From Obelidium mucronatum (Eukaryota; Chytridiomycota; Chytridiomycetes; Chytridiales; Chytriomycetaceae): a stretch of 64,000 bases of DNA. Numbering within the stretch: position 1 is the first letter of the stretch; every line of letters starts with the position of its first letter. The notes below the pieces were generated by a model that saw only the letters and a program-made list of their open reading frames with translations, was not told where the DNA came from and searched no databases. A program made the position numbers and the translations under genes. The DNA is taken from the NCBI GenBank assembly GCA_025765595.1, contig JAIVFH010000104.1, positions 1 to 64,000 on the forward strand. The letters are read 5' to 3'. Shown one piece after another: positions 36,800 through 47,057 of the stretch.

Positions 36800-37805
36800 A
36801 TGACGTGTGTTGGTTTCATTGGACTTGGATCGATGGGTCTGCCCATGGCAATGAACATTCAAAAAGGATTCCAAGATAAAGGAATGCCGCCACTTCATGT
36901 CTGGAATCGTACAGCTTCGAAGGCAGACCCAGTTGCAAGTCTCGGGGGCATTGTAGAGCCGTCTCTTGGTATGAAATACAAAGCATCTCCGAAAACTACC
37001 AGTAAAACTGCTTTGAATTCAAACTTTGGAACCTTGAAATACTTGAATAGAGTCACTCAGTCGGAATTGTCGGGTTATATTCGCCATGACCTTTGACGAT
37101 GCATCGCTGAATCCACATTTGAAATCGTTGCAACAAATACAGCGGCAGGTAGTCGACGCCAATCACCAACAGCAGCTACAATCTGATTCAAAGACTCTAG
37201 TTCATCACCTGCTCAACAGTTGCTCCTGGTCTTGTCCAGAAATTGTTCTCATCCGCCACGCTGACAAAATAACTTTACTCTCTGCACCCGTATTCGGTCG
37301 CCCCGATGCTGCAGCGAATAAACAACTGGTTGCTGTCCTCGCCGGTGGCTCCGATCGCGAAAAGGAGATTGTAGCGCAAAGTTTGGAATTCACAACACGC
37401 AAAATCACAGTCTTGAACGGCCCTGCGCATACAGCAAATGTCCTCAAACTCACTGGAAACTTTTGCATCGCGTCAGTGATTGATATGCTTGCCCAAGCGC
37501 AGACACTGGCGCAAAAAAATGGGGTTTCTAGAGACGCGGTTGTGGACATTGTGAGTGCATTAATGCCTGGACCGATTGTAAGTGGTTATTCTTCGCGAAT
37601 CGCAGCAAATGATTTCGCGACTGGGTTTACTGTTGAGGGTGGGTTGAAGGATGTTGGGTTGATGAAGCAGTTAGCTGGGGAATCTGGAGTCAGTTTACCG
37701 TTCGCTGATGTTGTCATGAATCACTTGGAAAGACAGAAGGAGGATGACAAGGATTTGGATTGGGCTTCCTTGGCGCAGATTGTGAGAAAGGACTCAGGTC
37801 TTTGA
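36800..37805 (+). CDS. Beta-hydroxyacid dehydrogenase (3-hydroxyisobutyrate/6PGDH-like), one frameshift
   Basis: Seen: ATG 36800, Rossmann start CVGFIGLGSMGLPMAMN (GxGxxG), then VWNRTASKAD. Intron 36969..37050 gives SLESLSRNCRVIFAMTFDDASL. A second intron of ~51 nt (donor after LQQIQRQ, GTAGTC; acceptor CTCTAG near 37200) gives FITCSTVAPGLVQKL, the family STVxP motif. A one-base shift near 37260 leads into KITLLSAPVFGRPDAA (substrate-binding block) and the helical C-domain with TGNFCIASVIDMLAQA (catalytic Lys normally precedes N; here KLTGN) and ending ..KDSGL. Known role: NAD(P)-dependent oxidation of short beta-hydroxyacids or reduction of aldehyde analogues. Exact substrate cannot be read. 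No mitochondrial presequence is obvious. Confidence 0.78.
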
Positions 37806-37865
37806 ATCGGTTTATTTTGCTATGCGACTGTCTTTAATTCTCCACACCGAAAGAAATCCCTTCTT

Positions 37866-38326
37866 TCATTTCGTTTTTGATGGTTCGTGCATTGTTGAAG
37901 GCGCCCATTCTCGTTCAAATCGTGTCTTTGTCCAGTGAGGGACCCAATGTGCAGGTTTGATTCCGTTTCTGAACCGCTTAGAATGAACCCAATATTTCTG
38001 TTCGGGAAGCATTTCAGATTCCCGCGGCATTGCATCGGCAAAGTCCTTTTTCGTTTTGGCAGGTTTCAATGTTTAGTTCCAACTACAGAGACCGCACACG
38101 CAGATCCAACACACCAATGCTTTCAGAGATACTCCAGATTTAATGATGGTTTCCACGACGTTATCGACAGCCCGCAGTCTCAATCTGTGTCGATACTTTT
38201 GGCTCTGAGTGAGAGTAAATCGCCGCTTCCTACCAGCACCCTCCACTATTAGCTACACGTATCAGATCTTAATCTAGAAATCGCTCACCATACAAGACCT
38301 CCCAGTGACACTAGAGATGCAAACAT
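37866..38326 (-). CDS. MRPL31: Mitochondrial large-subunit ribosomal protein mL60 (MRPL31 family)
   Basis: Seen: ATG 38326, exon 1 38289..38326 (FASLVSLGGLVW), intron 38230..38288, exon 2 beginning KRRFTLTQSQKYRHRLRLRAVDNVVETIIKSG. This matches the mL60 signature GGLxWK..(S)xxQKxRxRxRLRxVD. A further intron with donor GTGTGT follows LKAL, then MPRESEMLPEQKYWVHSKRFRNGIKPAHWVPHWTK, matching the family KExxM..KYW....GxxKxxHxVPxWTK block. A one-base adjustment in an A-run near 38050 is needed to join the middle. Ends at 37866. Known role: fungal-specific mitoribosomal protein. It lies tail-to-tail with the dehydrogenase and diverges from LHS1 with only ~60 bp between start codons. Confidence 0.72.
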
Positions 38327-38387
38327 GGTTCTCAGCCAATAAGAAAACGCAAAGTCGAGAAAAATAAAAAGTAAAATCAATCTTTTG

Positions 38388-41300
38388 ATGAAATTCGAGC
38401 AATTCGCCCTTCTCTTCCTGACGTTGTTCCATCCCATCGCTCAAGCGTCGGTAAAACTATTTAAACCTTGATATACAACGCAAAAAAATAACTGAGTAAA
38501 ACTTTTGTAACTAAGGTGATTGGAATCGACTTTGGAAGCGACTGGTTCAAAGTATCGATCGTAAAACCTGGAGTTCCTTTGGACATTGTTCTCAACAGAG
38601 AATCAAAGCGGAAGACGGATTCTTTGGTTACAATCAGAGATGGGATCCGATACTTTGGAACAGATGCCGCTGGACTGGTGAGTTTTTTGCCTGACACCTT
38701 GAGAAATGCCACGTTGGAATTGCTTCTTTTAACTAACGCACAACCAACACATCCAGAGTACTCGATTTCCTGAAACGACTTATCCGTTCATCAAGAACCT
38801 CCTGGGACTATCTTACAATGACCCCATCGCTGTTGAATATCGGGCCTTGTACAGCAACAATATGGTCCCCGAACCATTGAGAAACACCTGCGCCTTCTCA
38901 GTTGGAAAGGAGGGAACTGTTTATACTGTGGAAGAATTACTGGCTATGCAACTCGCCCATGCAAAGAGACAGGCTGAAATTTCTGGAGGAGAAGGTGTTA
39001 GCGGAGCTGTAATCACTGTAAGTCACTCTCTTTGGGCTTAAGTAATACGATACTCATTCTTTCCGTGTTTTATTATGTTATTCATTGATGATATGGATAG
39101 GTTCCTGCCTACTTGAACCACTTTGAACGTCAATCCATTGTTGACGCCGCTGAAATTGCTGGTGTTCGTTTACTTCAGTTGATGAACGATGGAACTGCCA
39201 GTTAAGTAATCTCTGTTAACCCCTCCCTCATTGGGCAGGCGTTTTTTTAAACCTTGCTTCTATATCAATAGTCGCCCTCAACTACGCCATGACCCGTACA
39301 ATCACCGACCCACAATACCACATCTTTTTCGACATGGGAGCGGGATCCGACCGTAGCCACCCTCGCCCGTTTCACATCCCAAAAAGTCAAGAAAGTGCAA
39401 GTCCCCACAATCGAGATCCTCGCTGTCGGATACGACAAGAAGCTGGGTGGAAAAACGTTGGACATTAAGTTGCAAAAGTTTTTGGCCAAGCAGTTCATGA
39501 AGAGTGCGACTGGAAGCAAAGCGCAGGAACCCATCTTGAATAACGCGAGGAGTATGGCTAAAGCTTGTTGAAGGAAGCGAATCGTGTGAAGCAAATTCTT
39601 AGTGCGAATACCGAGACGATTGCGAGTGTTGAAGGGTTGCACTGAGGAAATTGATTTCAAGGCCAAAGTTACTCGATCGGAGTTGGAGACTTTGATGGGT
39701 GCGGATTACTTCAAAAAAGTCCTGGAGCCAATTAAGCGTGTCTTGAAGGAGGCTGACGTTCCACTGGTAAGCTGGTGGTTGCAGTGATATGTTATCTCAA
39801 CCTTTCATTTTACCAGAAAAAACTCGACTCCCTTATTCTCGTTGGAGGTGCTGTTCGTATTCCATCGGTCCAAACCGCTTTGAAGGAGCTTGTTGGAGAG
39901 TGAGTACCTTTGTATCTACTCTATGTACACTTTCTCATAAGGGTATCGCTTTGCTACAGAGACAAGATTGCGCAAAACGTTAACCAAGATGAAGCCAATG
40001 TTCTCGGCGCTGGATTCCGCGCTGCGGGTATCAGCAAGCAATTCAAAGTCCGTGAAATCAAAATCAAGGATATCGCACAAATCCCGATTGAAGTCATTTA
40101 CAACTTGGAACCACAAGGTAAAACCGCTTCCGCAATTAGTGAAAATGGGATGTTTCTCTGTTTGTGGAAATGCTCATTCACTACTTCTTTGGATACAGGA
40201 TCCGAAACTGTGGGCAAAACTACCCACACGACATTATACACAAAGAACACGACCCTGCCATCAAAGAAACTCATGAACTTCAAGCGAACGACCGACTTCT
40301 CCTTCCAACTCGCGTACAGAGACACTCAGACTCCCATCTTGAGTGGAAAAGTATCTGGAGTCGCCGACGCCATCGCCAAACACAAGGAAACTGCCGCCGA
40401 ATTACCCAAGGTTCAGGCTCAAATTGATTTGACGGATAGCTTGTTGTTGAACGTTGAGTCTGCAATTGCGAGTTTTGAGTTGAAGCCTGTTGTTGCTGCC
40501 AAGAAGGATGGAGGAAGTATTGCAGAAAATGTCATGAACTTTTTTGGAGGCAAGAAGGATAAGAAGGAAGATGGAAAAAAGGAAGATGGAAAGAAAGAAG
40601 ATGTTAAGAAGGACGAGGCTGAACAAAAGGGAGAGAAGACTGAGGTATAGAATACCTTTCTGGTTAAATCTACGATTCTACTCACTATGATAATTTAGAA
40701 GGAATCCGACAAGAAGGACGGCGAAAAGAAAGAAGACGAATCAAAGAAGGATGAATCCAAGAAAGAAGAAGGCAGCACCAAAAAGGATGACAAGAAAGCT
40801 GATAAGAAAGCTGACAAGAAAAAGAACGCCACTGAACCAGCCAGCAACAAAATCACCACCGAAAAAGTCAAGCTTGACCGTCGAGCTCAAGTATGAGACA
40901 TTGCCACCTTTGACTCAAGAAGTGAAGGATGCTGCCAAGAAAAGGTAAAACTGAATACGTCACAAGGAATTGAATTCGTTTGTTTACTTACTCACCATAT
41001 TCGCATCTTCTACAAAAACAAAGATTCGCAGCAATGGATGAAGAAGATGCCTCCCGCCGTGCCAGAGAAGAAGCCATGAACAACTTGGAAGCCTACATTT
41101 ACTCAACCCAAGAGTTCCTTGAATCCGAAAAGCTCCTCCTCGTTTCCACCGAATCCCAACGTGAAGCTCTTTCTGAAAAGGTCGGAGCCGCCGCCGTCTG
41201 GTTGGACGACGTTGGTTTCGAAGCAGCCACTCCCGAACTCAAGGAACAACTTGCACTTGTGAAGACTGTCCGCGCCCCAATGTACCACCGCGTTCAAGGA

Positions 41301-41838
41301 ACTTGAAAAGAGGCCGATTGCTATTGCAGGGTTCCGCGAGACGCTTGAGAAGGCGACCCAGTTTGTGGAAGGTATTCGGTTGAATAACACAGGCAGGAAG
41401 GACACATCTTTTTTGGATTGTATGAGGAATCTGAGTTCGAAGCCGGGCATGTTTTGATCAAGGAGGCGGAAGATTGGTTGGTCCAAGAAGGAGGAGGCTC
41501 AGGCCGCTGTTGCAGCTCATGAAACTCCTGCATTTAAGGCCAAGGAAGTCGATGCGAGGGCTGAGGAGTTGATTAGCGTGATTGTGCGAAAGTTCAACAA
41601 GATGCCAAAGAAGCCAGTGGTGAAACCAACCAAAGCACCGAAGACTACCACTACAACAGCAACGAGCGATGCGGCTGGCAGTGCGGAAACTGAGAAACCA
41701 GCTGCCACCGAGACGCCAGTTGCTGGAGGCGAGAAGGGATCTGAGAAAGCTCCAGTTGAGGATGGATCCGAAACTAAGGAAGATTCATCTGAAAAGTGGG
41801 ATGATGGATCTAACGATCAGGAACACAGTGAATTGTAA
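38388..41838 (+). CDS. LHS1: ER Hsp70-type chaperone LHS1/HYOU1 (GRP170), multiply frameshifted
   Basis: Seen: signal peptide exon 38388..38450, intron 38451..38515, then VIGIDFGSDWFKVSIVKPG. Exons continue with TRFPETTYPFIKNLLG, GAVITVPAYLNHFERQSIVDAAEIAG, DMGAGSTVATL, LILVGGAVRIPSVQTALKEL and NQDEANVLGAGFRAAG. A Lys/Asp/Glu-rich acidic loop (KKDEAEQKGEK..) follows, then the C-terminal helical domain and an ER-retention-like C-terminus HSEL. At least five single-base shifts interrupt it (~39349, ~39561, ~39643, ~40876, ~41290), plus one or two near 41450; each resumes in a sensible frame. Introns of 60-90 nt are present. Known role: nucleotide-exchange factor and holdase for BiP/Kar2 in the ER lumen. 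The density of shifts suggests assembly indels or a decaying allele. Confidence 0.82.
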
Positions 41839-41928
41839 AACTTGCGTCGGCGCAACCCAATAGTAAAACAACGTATAATATTATTGAATTGAGTTTAATG
41901 TTATCTCTATTTTACAAACAAAGACGTA

Positions 41929-42560
41929 TCAAAGCAACTCCTTTTCAATACGCTCACGAATAGAATCCCGAACAGTCGCGTATACCGCCAACTGCTCCTC
42001 CTCTGTTCCAGTCGCTTTGCTTGGGTCTGGGAAACTCCAGTGTAATCTGTTCTTGCCCCTCTTGAAGTAAGGGCAAGCCTCATTGGCGTTATCACAGACG
42101 GTAATGACATAGTCGAATTCAGTGTCCAAAAACTGATCCAAGGTTTTGGAAAAGTGGTGGGAGATGTCAATGTCGATAGCGGCCATTGCTTTGAGTGCCA
42201 GCGGGCGGACGTGAGTTTCCTCCGTTCCTGCGGATTGAGCAAAGTATGTGGATGAAGCCAAGCCGTTCAAAAGTCCTTCGGCCATCTTGCGTTGGCAAAG
42301 TATGTGTGTGAGTGTGTTTAGTACCATTTCCAGATAAGCACCATTTAAACTCGAAATACCTGGCTTCTGGCGCTATTGTGTGTGCAAAGAAAGAGGACTT
42401 GCTTCTTGGTGGTTGGAACTTCAACTGATGCAGCGGAAGCGACAAGGGGCTTATACTCAGTGACAGTTCTGACCTTGGTGACCTTGATCAACTTTCCAGG
42501 ATTTGTTGGGTCTGCTGAAGTAGTCACTGTAGTAGTCGTTGTCGTTGTCTTTGTCGCCAT
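41929..42560 (-). CDS. arsC: Bacterial-type (LMW-PTP fold) arsenate reductase, 185 aa
   Basis: Seen: exon 1 42360..42560 (ATG), intron 42286..42359, exon 2 41929..42285. A Thr-rich extension of ~52 residues precedes VLFLCTHNSARSQ, the C-x5-R phosphatase loop (Cys59). Exon 2 gives MAEGLLNGLASS..SAGTEETHVRPLALKAM and YVITVCDNANEACPYF, with the Cys131/Cys138 pair at the seven-residue spacing of the thioredoxin-coupled ArsC resolving cysteines, then HWSFPDPSKATG. Known role: reduces arsenate to arsenite for export. Fungal arsenate reductases are usually the unrelated Acr2/rhodanese type, so bacterial origin by transfer, followed by intron gain exactly inside the P-loop, is inferred. Frame intact. 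Confidence 0.85.
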
Positions 42561-42741
42561 TGTAATGTTTTTAGGGTCTCTTTCCAAATTGACAAAAAGT
42601 TCATGCATACAAGCCTTTTAAAGAAATCTAAAAAATCGATAATTGATAATCAAATAATCGAAATCAAACCAAAACAAATAGAGATACTAATATTCATAAG
42701 ATTTTTATTCACTGCGTAATAAGAGAGTCCCTTCCCTTATT

Positions 42742-43662
42742 CTACTCTTCAGAATCAGACGTGACACCAATCTTTGCCAACTGCGCGTCAATCTCATCAA
42801 AATCGATATTGGACGCGACTGACATGGCGCTCTCAGGACGCACGGTGAGATCCACGTCAGGAACCTTGTATGTCTTCCAGTTAATGGTACTGATATCAAT
42901 CGGTTCATAACGAAGACCTTCGCGGGCGTATTCTTGCTGAATAAATTCCTCCATATCGGCATGAGTATCCTCCATCGAACGGAGTCCACCAAAATCAACA
43001 GGGATTTGGGAGGTTTCCGTAATGAAATTGGAGAGCTCAGCGGGTTTGAGGAAGTGGGTGTTGGAATATACGACACTCTTGATGATTTTCATGACAGCAG
43101 TCCACAGGCGAACAGCGGCCTTGCTTGCATTAAAAATGAAAACAGCGGAAACGTCAGTTTTGACAGTTCGGCATGACGTGGCTTCGTCGATGCACTTGAA
43201 TTCACTGGGGCGAAAGTTTTTGAGCTTAAAACCAAGGGCGTCAACGAGGAGGTTGTAGTTGGTTTCTTGCTCGTTCTTTTCGTGGCATTGGCGGAGATTC
43301 CAGAAATGGAACCACATTGAAAAGTTTCCGTAGTGTTGCTTAGGGATGGCTCGACTATCCCTGGCGATTCGGAATAACATGAGTGGTCTTCCGTTGTTGT
43401 CTTTTGCAGTTGGCAGGAATGTGAGAACTCCAACGAGCAAGAAAGCGTGGATGTGAACGATTGATACACGCTTGCTTTGGTGACCGAGGATTTCCTTGTG
43501 CCATTTCGCGCAGTTTGTGAGTGCTTTGAGTGTCTCATGGACGTCGTTCTTGTGGAAGGCCAATGACCTGGCGATAATGTATTCTTCGAAGTCAGCGTCG
43601 CGCAAGAATGCGTCCTTTTCTATGGATTCTTGAAGGTTGGCGAGAGCTTGTTCGAAAGACAT
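42742..43662 (-). CDS. CRAL-TRIO (SEC14-like) lipid-binding protein, 306 aa
   Basis: Seen: intact single exon; ATG taken at 43662 (the upstream in-frame codon is TTG). N-terminal helical CRAL-TRIO-N region (DADFEEYIIARSLAFHKNDVHETLKAL, like the LLRFLRARKFD segment). A lipid-binding domain follows (NNGRPLMLFRIARD.., VSAVFIFNASKAAVRLW.., VVYSNTHFLKPAELSNFI.., QIPVDFGG), matching the final IPxxxGG motif. Acidic C-terminus (TSDSEE). Known role: transfer or presentation of phosphoinositides or other small lipids between membranes. Ligand not deducible. Head-to-tail after the arsenate reductase on the same strand with ~180 bp between. Confidence 0.8.
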   Translation of the reverse strand: MSFEQALANLQESIEKDAFLRDADFEEYIIARSLAFHKNDVHETLKALTNCAKWHKEILGHQSKRVSIVHIHAFLLVGVLTFLPTAKDNNGRPLMLFRIARDSRAIPKQHYGNFSMWFHFWNLRQCHEKNEQETNYNLLVDALGFKLKNFRPSEFKCIDEATSCRTVKTDVSAVFIFNASKAAVRLWTAVMKIIKSVVYSNTHFLKPAELSNFITETSQIPVDFGGLRSMEDTHADMEEFIQQEYAREGLRYEPIDISTINWKTYKVPDVDLTVRPESAMSVASNIDFDEIDAQLAKIGVTSDSEE

Positions 43663-44407
43663 GGGGAACAATTTATATTTGCGGTTGCTGTTATTTTCCC
43701 TTATGATCCTTAAATACCTGGATAACGTTGTTCACCATGTGTGGCAGTGCACTTCCGCCAAGAAGAACACAAAAATCATCCGAGCTTTTGGAAAATAGTA
43801 CGCATCCAAACCAATCATTTGATTCACTTGGATGACTCTACTGCAAAGATGGTGGCGATTTGTCAAAATAAAACGGCACTTCTTCTTCCAAAAAGGGTTT
43901 TGATGTTGGTAAAGTGTGAGTGAGCTCGTACAATAACAACCACAACAAAGTGTTAAAAGAATTATGTACAATTTCATGAAGCTCCAATTCTTTTTTTTTT
44001 ATACAGTCGCGTTTTTGGCACTTTGCTTGCATTTTTAAAACTGTGCGGCATATCAGTATTTTTTTCCAACAAAATCAAGACATACACGGACGGCGTGTGA
44101 ATGGCATTGAAACGTAGATTGGTGTAAAACTCTTTGTCTTGATCCCCCAATTCTTTGACGTTCAAAAAAAAAATTGTACCTGCGGTGACTGCTTGTTTAT
44201 GCCAACAACTCACCTGTCTGGCCCTGGCATACTAGTTTTCGATGTGAATTTGGGGAAGAATTTATATGCGGGCAGTGTCAGTTACTGCTGGCCTGCCTTG
44301 AGGTCAGGGAAAGAGTGTCCAAGACTGGATACTCACACGTCTGGGACAACTCAAATGAAAACTCGGAAAGTATCAAAAGAAACCTCTGAATGCAGAGAAA
44401 TATCTTG
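43663..44407. other. Intergenic, ~745 bp
   Basis: AT-rich; short frames on both strands without domains. Includes a minus-strand frame starting with a signal-peptide-like stretch (KLYIILLTLCCGC, near 43977), too short to call. Confidence 0.4.
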
Positions 44408-44777
44408 TTAGAGTGGTGGAATGTATCTACCGTGTTTTTGGGTGCTGGTGTAAGGAACTATCTTGGAATTGGTGAGACTTAGTTTAGTTAGTATACCTTC
44501 CATCTTCTCTTGAAGTGGCTGCTGAATCGCGGAGAACTCGGAATCAAACTTGGTCCTCCAAATGGGTTAACTGCAAGTTAACTTGGTCAAACTTGAGGCT
44601 AGTGAGATATTTGGCGGTTTGGATCACTACGTTGGATAATTTGGCTTGTTTCGACGCTGCTGGTAGATTCTTGGGACCATGAGCAAAAGGAGCCGTCGTA
44701 CCTACACCATCAGATAGTTTTTATCTTTTTTTGTTTTGATATCTTGAACAATTTTACTGCTGTTTACTTAGATTCAT
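44408..44777 (-). CDS. Small hypothetical helical protein, multi-exon
   Basis: Candidate only. Seen on the minus strand: a possible ATG exon (44777, MNLS), intron ending at GTGTAG ~44696, then a helical stretch PAASKQAKLSNVVIQTAKYLTSLKFDQVNLQLTHLEDQ. A one-base shift leads to TKFDSEFSAIQQPLQEKMEG, a 3' intron of ~35 nt, and GIVPYTSTQKHGRYIPPL with TAA at 44408. Amphipathic helices suggest a coiled-coil subunit of a complex; no family recognised. Supported by coding-like composition and plausible splice sites; weakened by the frameshift. Confidence 0.35.
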
Positions 44778-44917
44778 TTTTTTTTTTCAGGACCTCCTTT
44801 TTGTGGTGAACGGCATTCACACTTCTGAGTTTATGTAATTTTACATTAAATGAAATCTCTATTTATTCACTAAATATTGCTTTGTTACTTTTATTTGTAA
44901 AAAAAACAACATTTAAA

Positions 44918-45820
44918 ATGACAACCGTTGCACCGCACAAGTTCCCAGCAATCTACTCATTCACACCCTTCTTCAGGTACCACCCTCTCCCCCCCACCAT
45001 CCAAAGAAAAAAAAAAAGAAGAATGCGGAAGAAACTAATCTCTCAAGCTTTCCACACACAAAAAAATTAAAGCCGACAACCAACCCTCGAAACATGGACC
45101 CGACAACGCAATCTATGGATCAACCTGATACTATCCTATTGCCAATCGCAGCGACTATTCCTTGTGGATCTGAATGAACTTTCAAAGTCGCCGTTGTTTG
45201 TGAATACAGCGATTCAACGTTGAGTAGTTGTAGTGTTGTTTGGATAGCTTGGGAGCTTACGATTATCATGATGAACCAACCGAAAAAAAAAATCAAAAAG
45301 GATCACTGCCGAGACCTGCAATCGACGAAATTTTTGCTGAAATCGTGGCTATGGGTTAGTTGAGGTTGTGCAACACTACGAATGCACCCCCCCCTAAAAA
45401 TTTCTTTTGGGAATAGGGAACGGAGAATGGGAAGATAAAAAGACGAAATCAAGGTGTTTTGTTTGGTGGAAGAAGCCAGAGGAATGGGCGGCGTTGATTT
45501 ATAATTGGGTAAAGTGGAAGGGGAGTTGTTTGGTGTTGTGGAGTTCACTTAATAATACTCCCTATAAAAGGCGACAGAAAATGGGCAAAAGATTTGTACA
45601 GTCTATGAAATCGTGGAAGGCGAAGTGACGGAAGGATTAGGTAAGTGGGATAGTTAAAATGTTGAAAGAAGTCTGGTCTCAAGAATACAAATATCACACA
45701 GAATTCCATGGACTGAATACTGACGCAGTGAAACGCGTTTTGGAAGTATTGGTAAAACAAGGAAAAGGACAAGTGTTTTATGGATCGAGCGATAGTGACA
45801 TGGGAATCAAGTTTGCATAG
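44918..45820 (+). CDS. VPS25: ESCRT-II subunit VPS25
   Basis: Seen: six exons, 44918..44976, 45073..45218, 45301..45354, ~45416..45508, 45571..45640 and 45684..45820, all GT-AG with matching phases and intron lengths 43-96 nt. The joined protein shows PAIYSFTPFF, QPTLETWTRQRNLWINLILSYC, LNELSKSPLFVNTAIQR, RPAIDEIFAEIV, CFVWWKKPEEWAALIYNW, TVYEIVEGEVTE and FHGLNTDAVKRVLEVLVKQGKGQVF, the tandem winged-helix layout of VPS25, ending GIKFA. Known role: two copies of VPS25 bind VPS22/VPS36 and recruit VPS20 in multivesicular-body sorting. No frameshift needed. Exon 4 start is approximate. Confidence 0.88.
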
Positions 45821-45937
45821 TTGAAATCAAAAATATAAAAAACAATATATTCTCCATATACTCTTTTTTATTGGCATTATTAATATCTAACTACAACTAC
45901 TCCCTTTCCCTTTCATGCAATTTCTTTTTATATCTCA

Positions 45938-46970
45938 CTACTGCAAAATGTACATGTTGACGGGATACAATCCTTTGGGGAACCCTGTCTGGACACTCTT
46001 TTTCAGAATCGTCAATCCGGCGCGTTCGAAGCAGGCTTCCAAGACTTTGGCGGGACGCGTGACGGAGCTGTCTTGGTCGTCTAGTTCCACGACGCCGCGC
46101 GCGCAAATGTTTTCCTTGACGCCGATAATGCCGTTGGGTTTGAGGGATGCTTTGCAGCGGATAAAGAATGCGACGAGGTCGTCTAGAAGTAGATGTTTAG
46201 ATTTAGATGTATCGCGGCATCGCCGTAGGCGTTGGGTGTCCGAAGAAAAGAAGAAGAAGAAGTAGAAGAACGACAGAATAAGAAACAACTATATCGCCTT
46301 CGGCGATATGGAACCGCCTTCGGCGGTGTGGAACCGCCTACGGCGGTATGGAACCGCCTACGGCGGTATGAATCGCCTTCGGCGATGACGTCCGCTTCCG
46401 GCGGACACTGAAAAAAAAAAAAAAAAAAAAAAAACACCGCCTTCGGCGGTAAAGACCCGCCTTCGGCGGACAACACCTCACCATCCGTCAAATGACCCAA
46501 AACCCATTGACTCCAAATCAAATCATATCTCTGATCAACAGCAACAAAATCCTGTAAACCAAGAGGAAAAAACTGTCCAACACGACCACTCAGAACTTCA
46601 TCCTTCAAATAAGACTCTTCTGCTTCTTTAAGAAAAAGAGGATTCTGTTCGACAAGATCGACTTTTTTAAAGACATTCAACAAAAAGTGTTTCGAGACTC
46701 TTCCGATACCAGCGCCGCAGTCTTAAGAAGAGAGAGAGTTGAAATTGTGCAATAGAAGTTAAAATAGAAAATGAAAATCATCTTCATACCGCAGGCATAG
46801 TCGAGGGATAGAGAAGAGCCATGTGGAGTTGTTGCGTACTCTGTAATGAAACGGATTGAAGTCGCACAGTCGAGGTCCGTCAAGGAACCAAAGCCGCCAA
46901 GCATTCCTTCGACGGAGGCATCTATTTTGTTCCAGTAGTTTGCAGCCTTTTCGTAACTGATTTGATCCAT
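45938..46970 (-). CDS. NTM1: Alpha-N-terminal protein methyltransferase NTM1
   Basis: Seen: exons 46790..46970, 46482..46721 and 45938..46182, introns 46722..46789 (68 nt) and 46183..46481 (299 nt). Protein: YEKAANYWNKIDASVEGMLGGFG, then DCGAGIGRVSKHFL (SAM motif I across the first junction), LVEQNPLF, YDLIWSQWVLGHLTD, DDLVAFFIRCKASLKPNG, GVKEN and VNMYIL. This is the full NTM1/METTL11A set. Known role: SAM-dependent methylation of Xaa-Pro-Lys N-termini, including ribosomal proteins and RCC1. Frame intact. The second intron is several-fold longer than its neighbours because it is packed with GC palindromes. Head-to-head with Pol5, 87 bp between ATGs, T-rich. Confidence 0.9.
46219..46470 (-). 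repeat. Palindrome cluster A, in NTM1 intron 2
   Basis: About nine odd-length palindromes of 14-19 nt (6-bp arms, 3-nt centre). In transcript sense they read mostly ACCGCCGAAGGCGGT, ACCGCCGTAGGCGGT, ATCGCCGAAGGCGAT and GTCCGCCGGAAGCGGAC. On + they lie at 46291..46309, 46313..46327, 46333..46347, 46353..46367, 46372..46386, 46390..46406, 46436..46450 and 46457..46470, plus an opposite-sense copy at 46219..46233. A ~24-nt A-run (T-run in the transcript) lies between two of them. Confidence 0.92.
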
Positions 46971-47057
46971 TTATTTTATTTATATATCTTTTTATTTTTT
47001 CTTTCTTTCTTTTTTTTTTTTTTTTTTTCTGAAGTGTCATCAGTCAGATCCATCCAA

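Noticed and set aside
44560..44640. tRNA-like or snoRNA-like stretch
   Set aside because: No cloverleaf closes and no C/D or H/ACA boxes in register.
46408..46434. Long A-run as a retroposon polyA tail
   Set aside because: Lies inside the NTM1 intron between palindromes, with a matching T-run in the Pol5 intron module, and no target duplication around it.
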